Part shown: one piece after another, positions 1 through 4,973 of the stretch
Layout of the letters: each line of letters opens with the position of its first letter
Position numbering within the stretch: position 1 is the stretch's first letter
Assembly: GCA_045651745.1 (NCBI GenBank)
Contig: JAZRSW010000036.1
Location: 1-12,688, forward strand
Source of the DNA: UMGS172 sp045651745
GTDB lineage: Bacteria; Bacillota; Clostridia; Oscillospirales; Acutalibacteraceae
Direction: 5' to 3'
Length of the DNA: 12,688 bases
Notes under the pieces: model-generated
What the model was told of the DNA's origin: nothing
What the model saw: only the letters and a program-made list of their open reading frames with translations
The model's database searches: none
Position numbers and translations under genes: made by a program

Positions 1-18
1 AGTCAGTATGCTGCTTAA
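1..18 (+). CDS. C-terminal tail of an IS3-family transposase OrfB (partial)
   Basis: Only the last five codons and the TAA stop are present (S-Q-Y-A-A-stop, frame 1). I recall IS150-group OrfB proteins, the DDE integrase-like transposase subunit, often ending in a similar short motif, and a stop about 60 bp before the element's end is the normal spacing. The call depends mainly on the adjacent inverted-repeat-like end, because five residues prove nothing alone. The rest of the gene lies to the left. Confidence 0.45.
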   Translation, partial: SQYAA

Positions 19-80
19 AATTTAATTTTAGCTACCATAAGGTGCTTTTTTGTACTGTCCGCACAAATTGGGGCAGTTCA
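1..80 (+). mobile_element. Right end of an IS3-family (IS150-type) insertion sequence
   Basis: The right part of an insertion sequence enters from the left edge. Position 80 is taken as the outer end because the sequence 64-80 (CAAATTGGGGCAGTTCA) reads on the other strand as TGAACTGCCCC..., which resembles IS150-group terminal inverted repeats: outer TGAACTG followed inward by a C-rich tract and a GGACAG block (54-59 on the plus strand). Five codons ending SQYAA and a stop (1-18) fit the C-terminus of an IS150-like OrfB transposase. The left end and the target duplication are outside the window, so completeness cannot be judged. The family assignment rests on remembered terminus patterns, not on an alignment. 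Confidence 0.62.
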
Positions 81-108
81 AGTATGACAGTCGGCTTTTT
101 GTATTTAA
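81..108. other. Isolated half of a possible terminator stem, next to the IS end
   Basis: Between the IS end and the isomerase stop codon, the minus strand reads AAAAAGCCGACTGTC (100-86) directly after the enzyme operon. This has the shape of the left arm of a bidirectional terminator (A-run plus GC-rich stem), but its matching right arm is not present. The sequence where it should lie is occupied by the IS end. No complete terminator for the operon is visible in the window. Confidence 0.3.
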
Positions 109-885
109 TTAATCATTAAAGACTTGTTGCAATATTTCGAGGGTGGCCTTTATAGTATCGGCGTATCCCTCTGCATCGATTATACCTTCTAAACTCACAC
201 GAGAGTCATAGCCACATTCTTTAAGAGCATTAGCCCATTCACGACAAATTTCAATATCTTCTTCAGTACTGGGCATTCTGCGGTCGCCACGAGCAACATG
301 AACGTGCATTAAATCAGCACCTGCAGTGCGTACTGCATCTAATGTTTCAGCATTGTTGAAGACATGGAAAAAGTCAACAAGACATTTTACGTTAGGATGG
401 TTAACATATTTGCACATCTCCAAGCCTTCAGCTACTGTGTTAATCAGATTTGTTGCTTTCTTGAAGAGCGGTTCAATAACTATTGTTATTCCATAAGGTT
501 TTGCAATATTGCCACATAAGGTTAAAACCTCAGCAAATTCATCGTAAGCTTTTTGAAAATCATATCCCTCAGGGATGTTGCGTGATTCACCACTACCTAA
601 AACAGCTACCTTAACACCAAATGAAGCGGCGCGCGATAAGGCTTTTTTAGTGTAAGCTTCAATTTTACCCATATCTCTATTGGTGCCTACGAGAATAACA
701 CTTCCGGGATAAAAACCATTGACAGCCTCCATATTTATAGGCGATGCTTGCACGGTTTTTAGCATCTCTGCATATTCTTCATCAGAAAAATTTGTTATAG
801 TTGATAAATTTCCTTCGTAGTAATCAAAACCGCTATCAACAATTGCGGCAAAATTTCTATAACCTGTTGCTACACCAAAACGCAT
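109..885 (-). CDS. Sugar phosphate isomerase/epimerase-like TIM-barrel protein
   Basis: This 258-residue protein belongs to the xylose-isomerase-like TIM-barrel superfamily (AP_endonuc_2 / sugar phosphate isomerase/epimerase). These cytoplasmic enzymes isomerise or epimerise sugars, keto-sugars or inositols using a divalent metal. Visible features are the N-terminal strand MRFGVATGYR, a VLGSGESRNIPEG loop (95-107), and likely metal ligands E138 (IVIEPL), D171 and H174 (DFFH), the HVHVARGDRR segment (195-204) and E233 (SLEG). Length is normal and there is no signal peptide. The ATG is preceded by AAAGGAG at spacing 8, inside the end of the hydrolase gene, and the two genes are 3 nt apart, so they are co-translated. 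The substrate cannot be told from the sequence: the family includes hydroxypyruvate isomerase, tagatose epimerase and inosose isomerase. The partner esterase suggests a sugar or sugar-acid derivative. Confidence 0.85.
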   Translation of the reverse strand: MRFGVATGYRNFAAIVDSGFDYYEGNLSTITNFSDEEYAEMLKTVQASPINMEAVNGFYPGSVILVGTNRDMGKIEAYTKKALSRAASFGVKVAVLGSGESRNIPEGYDFQKAYDEFAEVLTLCGNIAKPYGITIVIEPLFKKATNLINTVAEGLEMCKYVNHPNVKCLVDFFHVFNNAETLDAVRTAGADLMHVHVARGDRRMPSTEEDIEICREWANALKECGYDSRVSLEGIIDAEGYADTIKATLEILQQVFND

Positions 886-888
886 TTC

Positions 889-1890
889 TTATTCTCCTTT
901 ATTTTCTAGATGTTTGTGTACTACCGGATAGGAGAGGTCAGCATAAAAACGATGTCCACCCGAACCAACAACAAAGCTATATCGGTCGCCTTGACCCATA
1001 TCTGTATAAGCACGTTTAGCTTGTTCGTAAGCCTCTTTAGCGCCTTTAAAATAAAAACCGCTATCAACTTCACCGTTGACCTGCACGTAATATGTTGGGT
1101 AAGCCATAGCAGCAATATCACCCATATCAAAATACTCGGCAATATGAGGCACATAGTTACATGCGCAATGTCTTCTTGCAGCAATAGATTCCGACCAACT
1201 GCATACAGCACAGCTTGGCATAGCTAAGGTAAGGCGTGGCTCCAAAGCTGCAGTATAAGCAGTAGCAGTACCGCCACCTGAGTTACCCATTAGGCAGATT
1301 GTATCAGTATCTATTTTGTCAGTAAAATCTGATTTCAATAAGTCGATTAAACGCATTATATCCCAAACACGTTCACCGATTAATGTGCGTCCCGTTAAAA
1401 GAGTTGTTAATGCTTCTTCAAAACAATGTGTACCTGTTTCGTCACCGCCACATTCGCCAAAATTACGTTGTTCCATTGCAAGTGCGGCAAAGCCTTCTTT
1501 GATTATACGTAAGCAAAATTCACGGTCACCACCAAAAATATCGGACTTATATACACGACGGCCCATAGAAATGTGCATACCGTTGGTGTGACCTTGCAAG
1601 CAAATCATTACAGGAGGCTTTTCTATACCAGTTGGCAACCACAAATGGCAGGGGATACGATAACCGGGCTCACTTTGAAAAGTGAAACGTATTTCTGTAG
1701 CGCCTTCGATTTCTTTTGTAAATTCAATTTGTAAGTCGGGTTCAGCTGTTTGCATTTTTTCTAAACCGAGAAGTTCAATTAATTTCTCTTTAGCAGCCTT
1801 TTGCCATTTAGCGAAATCTTTTCCATCATATGACATAGAAGGCTTTACATTAACAAATTGTTCTTTTATATACTCGTATGCTGTTTTCAT
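889..1890 (-). CDS. Alpha/beta hydrolase, acetyl-xylan-esterase-like
   Basis: This 333-residue cytoplasmic hydrolase resembles the Abhydrolase_7 / acetyl xylan esterase group, which removes acyl groups from sugars or small esters. The catalytic serine is S204 in the nucleophile elbow MGNSGGG (201-207). The acid is probably D276 (VNGEVDSGF) and the base H313 in GGHRFYADL (311-319). An oxyanion-loop-like LQGHTNG lies at 98-104, and the family's CNYVPHIAEYFDMGD segment at 244-258. No signal peptide is present, so it would act on imported substrates rather than on xylan outside the cell. GAGGA (1897-1901) with a 6-nt spacer supports the ATG. It is first in a two-gene operon with the isomerase and divergent from an AraC regulator. 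The exact ester is unknown. A peptidase or dienelactone hydrolase is less likely, given the conserved GHRFYADL tail. Confidence 0.83.
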   Translation of the reverse strand: MKTAYEYIKEQFVNVKPSMSYDGKDFAKWQKAAKEKLIELLGLEKMQTAEPDLQIEFTKEIEGATEIRFTFQSEPGYRIPCHLWLPTGIEKPPVMICLQGHTNGMHISMGRRVYKSDIFGGDREFCLRIIKEGFAALAMEQRNFGECGGDETGTHCFEEALTTLLTGRTLIGERVWDIMRLIDLLKSDFTDKIDTDTICLMGNSGGGTATAYTAALEPRLTLAMPSCAVCSWSESIAARRHCACNYVPHIAEYFDMGDIAAMAYPTYYVQVNGEVDSGFYFKGAKEAYEQAKRAYTDMGQGDRYSFVVGSGGHRFYADLSYPVVHKHLENKGE

Positions 1891-1920
1891 AAAAAATCCT
1901 CGAAAATTAATTTATATTTT

Positions 1921-1940
1921 AATTATAAAAAATTATAAAA
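1921..1940 (-). promoter_or_regulatory. Twin -10 boxes of the hydrolase-isomerase operon
   Basis: A 10-bp unit (AATTATAAAA) is repeated exactly in tandem, giving two perfect TATAAT hexamers on the minus strand (1937-1932 and 1927-1922), one helical turn apart. The second has a weak -35, TTGTAA (1949-1944), at spacing 16. The first has no good -35, and its -35 position is covered by operator copy 1, as in activator-dependent promoters. Predicted starts near 1925 or 1915 give leaders of about 25-35 nt. Confidence 0.55.
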
Positions 1941-1950
1941 AATTTACAAT

Positions 1951-1964
1951 GGCAAATCGTACAA
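1951..1964 (-). promoter_or_regulatory. Operator motif copy 1
   Basis: Reads TTGTACGATTTGCC on the minus strand. It overlaps the -35 position of the proximal-TATAAT promoter for the hydrolase operon and lies exactly 20 bp (two helical turns) from copy 2 in direct orientation. That is the geometry of AraC-type activator half-sites next to RNA polymerase. The binding protein is inferred to be the adjacent AraC-family regulator. Confidence 0.5.
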
Positions 1965-1970
1965 AAAATT

Positions 1971-1984
1971 AGCACATCGTTCAA
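1971..1984 (-). promoter_or_regulatory. Operator motif copy 2
   Basis: Reads TTGAACGATGTGCT on the minus strand and matches copy 1 at 11 of 14 positions, in the same orientation, 20 bp upstream. With copy 1 it forms a tandem pair, as expected for a protein with two helix-turn-helix motifs or a dimer bound along one DNA face. Confidence 0.5.
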
Positions 1985-2021
1985 TTGGTTGCAAAATATT
2001 TATTAAAATATCCAAATAATA

Positions 2022-2050
2022 TTGAAAATCGTTCGATTTTATGGTAGATT
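2022..2050 (+). promoter_or_regulatory. Predicted promoter of the AraC-family gene
   Basis: TTGAAA (2022-2027, 5 of 6 matches to the -35 consensus), a 17-bp spacer and TAGATT (2045-2050, 4 of 6) form a plausible sigma-A promoter. The start would fall near 2057, leaving a very short leader before the AAAGG ribosome binding site (2057-2061). The spacer is almost filled by the palindrome described separately. Confidence 0.5.
2023..2036 (-). promoter_or_regulatory. Operator motif copy 3, inside the regulator promoter
   Basis: Reads TCGAACGATTTTCA on the minus strand, sharing the ACGAT core and flanks with copies 1 and 2, and starts 52 bp (about five helical turns) from copy 2. It overlaps the predicted -35 of the AraC-family gene and is part of a perfect inverted repeat, AAAATCG-TT-CGATTTT (2025-2040). 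A protein bound here should block the regulator's own promoter. Confidence 0.45.
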
Positions 2051-2071
2051 AAGTATAAAGGCGGTGGTGTG

Positions 2072-2890
2072 ATGAACTTAAGTGTATTTGAAGCTTCGTC
2101 AAATATTTCTACTATTAAGACAGATTATTTTTATAAGGTAGGCGGCAGTGGTATGCCTCACTACCACGTACATAATTTTTACGAAATAAGTTTAATTTTA
2201 GAGGGTAATTTGCATTTTCTGTTAGCCGATTCCTCATTAAGTGGTGAGGGAAGTTTTTTACTGTTAACACCACCAGGTGCTCAACATCGTGTTGCTCGTG
2301 ACCCAAAAGCTAAATATGAGCGTATTAATTTGAGCTTTCCAAAGGATTTTATAGAAAACTATGTAGCTGATAGTAAGCGTTTGTTGGATGTATTCGGTGA
2401 TAACGGTAAAATACTCGTCCTATCGCATACGCAAAAAGAGCGTATTTTAGTCTTGGTTAATGATATACAAGCTCAAAATGATATATTTCGGCAGCGTTTG
2501 CTTTTGCTTTATTGTCTTGCCGAAATTGAGAGTCTTTCTAATCAATCGTCATCTGCCCGTTATACTCCACCTTATATTTGCGATACTTTGCAATATTTAC
2601 ACCAGAATTATAGAAATAAGATAACCGCTGATAAGATAGCATCGCATGTTGGAGTAGGTCGTACAACATTGATGACTGCCTTTAAGCAGTATACTGGTAG
2701 TACAATAAATCACTATTTAACCCAATACCGTTTACAAATGGCAGTTCAACTTTTAAAGCAGGGGCACACCCAACAATCATCGGCTGAGCAGTGTGGATTT
2801 TCGGATGCGGGTAGTTTAATAAGAGCTTTTGTACGACACTATGGTACAACGCCATATAAATATCTGAATAATAAAATTAACACCCTATGA
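2072..2890 (+). CDS. AraC-family transcriptional regulator
   Basis: This is a sugar-responsive type DNA-binding regulator of about 272 residues, typical in length for the family. The N-terminal half is a cupin-like sensing domain with a histidine-rich strand, HYHVHNFYEI (about 30-40), and a TPPGAQHRV strand. The C-terminal hundred residues hold the double helix-turn-helix: first helix pair around 185-206 (ITADKIASHVGVGRTTLMTAFK), second in QSSAEQCGFSDAGSLIRAF and the closing HYGTTPYKYL. ATG 2072 is preferred, with AAAGG at spacing 10. GTG at 2069 is an alternative that adds one residue. It is transcribed away from the hydrolase operon, and three copies of a shared motif lie between them, so it probably activates that operon and acts on itself. 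Its effector is not predictable. The stop codon lies inside the terminator stem. Confidence 0.88.
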   Translation: MNLSVFEASSNISTIKTDYFYKVGGSGMPHYHVHNFYEISLILEGNLHFLLADSSLSGEGSFLLLTPPGAQHRVARDPKAKYERINLSFPKDFIENYVADSKRLLDVFGDNGKILVLSHTQKERILVLVNDIQAQNDIFRQRLLLLYCLAEIESLSNQSSSARYTPPYICDTLQYLHQNYRNKITADKIASHVGVGRTTLMTAFKQYTGSTINHYLTQYRLQMAVQLLKQGHTQQSSAEQCGFSDAGSLIRAFVRHYGTTPYKYLNNKINTL

Positions 2891-2906
2891 GTTCATAGGG
2901 TGTTTT
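2881..2906. terminator. Bidirectional intrinsic terminator between converging genes
   Basis: A perfect 10-bp inverted repeat, CACCCTATGA / TCATAGGGTG (2881-2890 and 2893-2902), is followed by TTTT on the plus strand and has T-rich sequence on the minus-strand side (GTTAATTTTAT). With only two bases between the arms, the real hairpin probably has 8-9 pairs and a 4-6 nt loop. It serves the AraC-family gene from the left and the fumarase subunit gene from the right. The regulator's TGA stop (2888-2890) lies in the left arm. Confidence 0.85.
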
Positions 2907-2914
2907 AAATTTAA

Positions 2915-3442
2915 TTATAAAAACAAGTTTCCGCCGTTACAATCAATCCCTACAATTAAAGGGAAGTTGTCAAATTCTAATTTCTTCACCGATTCGCAAC
3001 CTAAATCGTCAAATGCTATTACCTCACACGAAGTAATACACTTAGATGCTAATGCCCCTGCACCACCGATTGCGCAAAGGTAAACCGCCTTATTTTTAAC
3101 TATTGAATCGCAAACCTTTTTACTGCGTTCGCCTTTACCAATCATACATTTTAATCCTAAATCTAAAAGCGTCGGTGTATATACATCCATTCTCCCTGAA
3201 GTTGTAGGTCCGCAACTGCCGATAGCTAGACCTTTAGGTGTAGGAGTAGGTCCTGCATAATATATTGTCGCGCCGTCAATTAAAAAGGGAAGTGGCTTAT
3301 TATTTTCTAGTAATTCAAAAATTCTCTTGTGTGCCGAATCTCGCGCAGTATAAACAGTACCTGATAGATAAACCTTGTCACCGACGTTTAGTTTACCGAT
3401 TTCATCCGTCAAATCAGCAGTATTGATATAAAAAGTGTTCAT
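2915..3442 (-). CDS. Class I fumarate hydratase, beta subunit (TtdB/FumB C-terminal type)
   Basis: This 175-residue protein matches the C-terminal (beta) part of iron-sulfur class I fumarases and L-tartrate dehydratases, which hydrate fumarate to malate or dehydrate tartrate in the cytoplasm. It has the N-terminal swivel segment LNVGDKVYLSGTVYTARDSAHKR (18-40), IDGATIYYAGPTP (55-67), the active-site GPTTSGRMD (78-86), MIGKG (100-104), GGAGAL (126-131) and the closing IVGIDCNGGNLF. The iron-sulfur cluster is carried by the alpha subunit, normally encoded directly upstream. Here the upstream neighbour is instead a coiled-coil gene whose stop overlaps this start (TAATG, one shared base). The alpha subunit must be encoded elsewhere or this subunit has another role. 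The ribosome binding site is weak, consistent with translational coupling. Family call is firm; fumarase versus tartrate dehydratase is not. Confidence 0.88.
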   Translation of the reverse strand: MNTFYINTADLTDEIGKLNVGDKVYLSGTVYTARDSAHKRIFELLENNKPLPFLIDGATIYYAGPTPTPKGLAIGSCGPTTSGRMDVYTPTLLDLGLKCMIGKGERSKKVCDSIVKNKAVYLCAIGGAGALASKCITSCEVIAFDDLGCESVKKLEFDNFPLIVGIDCNGGNLFL

Positions 3443-3993
3443 TAAGCGTTAGCCCCGATACTTGCCATCTCGTTTTGGCGTTCAGCAATATTTTCTTTAG
3501 CTTCGGCAACAGTTTTTCTTGTGTCTTCTAACTGTTGTTTCAAGTCAGCAACCGCTTCTAAATATTCACGAGTTTTTTCATTTAATGTATCGCTGATTTC
3601 TTTTAACTCGCTTTCAGCATTTTCGGCAATTGCGATGTTTTTATCAACAGCGTACATGCTTTTTTCTGCCGACTCATTAGCGCTTGCCATAACCGATTCA
3701 GCATTTGCTTTTGCAACCAAATACAATCTTCCGATAGATTCACTTAAAGCGGTTAAAGCTTCTTCACGCTGACGGTAAGATTCAAGCTGTTCTTCAGTTT
3801 CACTTAAAGTCTTTTTAGCTTCTTCATATTTTGTTTGTAAACTCTCAATATCGTTATTAAGAGTTTCAATTTTACCGTTTAATTCGTTTATTTTCTTTTT
3901 TAAGGTGTTTTCAGATTCCTTTGACTCCATAACAAAGGACATAACGTCGTCCTTGTTAAAACCAAAAAGACTGTTTCTGAACTTCTTTATCAT
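3442..3993 (-). CDS. DivIVA-like coiled-coil protein
   Basis: This 183-residue protein starts with MIKKFRNSLFGFNKDDVMSFV, the short N-terminal motif of DivIVA/GpsB-type proteins (FGF followed by an acidic helix start). It continues as an almost uninterrupted coiled coil, heptad-rich at about 25-85 and 105-178, with an alanine-rich middle (95-115). No membrane segment is present. DivIVA proteins bind curved membrane at the poles and septum and recruit partners. Whether this one does so is inference. ATG 3993 is chosen over ATG 4011 because only the former has a ribosome binding site (GGTGG, 4 nt upstream) and because the family motif begins there. The stop overlaps the fumarase subunit start. 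An alternative is a generic cytoskeletal or ATP-synthase-b-like coiled coil. Confidence 0.65.
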   Translation of the reverse strand: MIKKFRNSLFGFNKDDVMSFVMESKESENTLKKKINELNGKIETLNNDIESLQTKYEEAKKTLSETEEQLESYRQREEALTALSESIGRLYLVAKANAESVMASANESAEKSMYAVDKNIAIAENAESELKEISDTLNEKTREYLEAVADLKQQLEDTRKTVAEAKENIAERQNEMASIGANA

Positions 3994-4074
3994 TTTTCCA
4001 CCGCATTTCATTTATTAAATTTCAAATTTTAAAGATGTACTATTTATTTTATTGCTCTAGTAGGAAAGATATAT

Positions 4075-4725
4075 TTATTTTAGAATTTCATACTTGGCAT
4101 TGTAAATATAGAACCCTTGAGCCGTATTACCTGTTAGTTTCTGTTCATCATTATCAGCTTTCCAACGGTCATATTTATCTGTATTAAATCCAGAAGTTAA
4201 TGGTGATTGTGCGGTGAAATGAACAGTGTTAATTTTTAATATCCCGGTAACTCTAATTTTATCCCCTGTTAAAGCACGGTTACTTTTATCAGTATTACAT
4301 TCTGTATATATACAGTTAGATTTATCTAAACTTGTAATACCTAAAGAGTTTTCTTTATAGTCACCAATATAAAGTTTTCCGTCGCGATAAGCAAAACCAG
4401 TAACAGTCACCTTAACAATACCACTTTGGTATGGGTTTCTTTTAATTTCTTCTCGTAGAGTTTCAACGGATTTAAATGTACCAAAATCTTTTACAGTATT
4501 AAGGTCAACTGGTTGCTTTTTTAATTCAGCAAGTTCTTGTTCTGCAACTGAAAGTTGACTAGTAAGACTATTTATAGAATTTATAGCATTATGATATTCT
4601 TCACAATAACCATAATAAAATTTGTAATTCTCATCAGCTTTTTTATAAAGAAAACAAAAAACAGTTGTAGTTGCGGCAAGTATTACACATAAAAAAATAT
4701 ATATAACGTTTAGAACTTTTTTCAT
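4075..4725 (-). CDS. Membrane-anchored protein with coiled coil and possible OB-fold; function unknown
   Basis: Not recognised as a named gene. The 216-residue product has one N-terminal hydrophobic segment (about 5-27) with a lysine pair before it and KK after it, so either an uncleaved anchor or a signal peptide. A heptad-rich helix follows (about 45-70, SLTSQLSVAEQELAELKK). The remainder (about 103-215) alternates beta strands with the pattern VKVTVTGFAYRDGKLYIGD ... GDKIRVTGILK ... IYNAKYEIL, which resembles OB-fold domains of the tRNA_anti-like kind found in extracytoplasmic proteins. This is pattern recognition only. GAGGG about 8 nt before the ATG supports the start. It is first in the minus-strand group, 81 nt from the DivIVA-like gene, with its own promoter. 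An extracytoplasmic location of the C-terminal domain is inferred. Confidence 0.6.
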   Translation of the reverse strand: MKKVLNVIYIFLCVILAATTTVFCFLYKKADENYKFYYGYCEEYHNAINSINSLTSQLSVAEQELAELKKQPVDLNTVKDFGTFKSVETLREEIKRNPYQSGIVKVTVTGFAYRDGKLYIGDYKENSLGITSLDKSNCIYTECNTDKSNRALTGDKIRVTGILKINTVHFTAQSPLTSGFNTDKYDRWKADNDEQKLTGNTAQGFYIYNAKYEILK

Positions 4726-4736
4726 ATATCAAACCC

Positions 4737-4764
4737 TCGATTTATCGACATGAGTCGAAACTCG
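4737..4764 (-). promoter_or_regulatory. Overlapping small hairpins in the leader before the ribosome binding site
   Basis: The minus-strand leader contains three short, mutually overlapping stems: GAGT-TTCG-ACTC with a UUCG-type loop (4763-4752), CGAC-TCAT-GTCG (4757-4746) and TCGA-TAAA-TCGA (4748-4737). The last touches the GAGGG ribosome binding site. Stems of only four pairs are weak, so a regulatory role is uncertain. Confidence 0.25.
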
Positions 4765-4818
4765 CTAATATATTGAATGCATTTATGTAACTCTTACTTA
4801 ATACAAGCATCCTTTTTT

Positions 4819-4847
4819 ATTATAACTATATTTATGTATTTTTGCAA
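4819..4847 (-). promoter_or_regulatory. Predicted promoter of the membrane-anchored protein gene
   Basis: On the minus strand, TTGCAA (4847-4842), a 17-bp spacer and a perfect TATAAT (4824-4819) form a good sigma-A promoter. Transcription would start near 4812, giving an untranslated leader of about 87 nt that contains several small hairpins. It is divergent from the nusB promoter. Confidence 0.6.
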
Positions 4848-4893
4848 CATAAATTTTTCAAGGATAAAAATAGAGTAAAAACTGAAAAATCAC

Positions 4894-4922
4894 TTGAATT
4901 TAACTGGAATTTGTTGTATCAT
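4894..4922 (+). promoter_or_regulatory. Predicted promoter of the nusB-recN operon
   Basis: TTGAAT (4894-4899), a 17-bp spacer and TATCAT (4917-4922, 5 of 6 matches to the -10 consensus) place the start near 4929, about 45 nt before nusB. No other clear promoter was seen before the later genes, so this probably drives the whole plus-strand operon, possibly with further promoters upstream that I cannot separate. An ARG box overlaps the start site. Confidence 0.6.
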
Positions 4923-4926
4923 ATAT

Positions 4927-4944
4927 CATGAATAAAAATGCAAC
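4927..4944 (+). promoter_or_regulatory. ARG box (ArgR/AhrC operator) at the nusB promoter start site
   Basis: CATGAATAAAAATGCAAC matches 17 of 18 positions of the Bacillus AhrC ARG box as I remember it (CATGAATAAAAATKCAAK). It also fits the general TGAAT-W4-ATTCA form, with one mismatch in the core. It begins 4 bp after the -10 box and covers the predicted start, a repressing position. A second TGAAT half-site follows at 4949-4953, 20 bp downstream, in the tandem spacing seen in many ArgR operators, though its second half is poor. The repressor is encoded in the same operon at 12137. Confidence 0.72.
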
Positions 4945-4973
4945 TTTTTGAATATTTTATGTGAGGTACTGTA

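Noticed and set aside
16..30. AT-only inverted repeat TAAAATTTAATTTTA as a terminator
   Set aside because: There is no GC-rich stem or T-run; it lies in the presumed IS end and such repeats are common in AT-rich DNA.
801..1972. Several open frames on the plus strand opposite the hydrolase and isomerase genes
   Set aside because: They have no ribosome binding sites or recognisable domains and mirror the strongly conserved enzymes on the other strand.
3994..4011. Upstream ATG (4011) for the DivIVA-like gene
   Set aside because: No ribosome binding site precedes it, while the ATG at 3993 has GGTGG and begins the family motif.
4771..4790. TGAATGCATTTATG as another ARG box
   Set aside because: Only one half-site matches; the second half agrees at about one of five positions, and it lies far from the nusB promoter.
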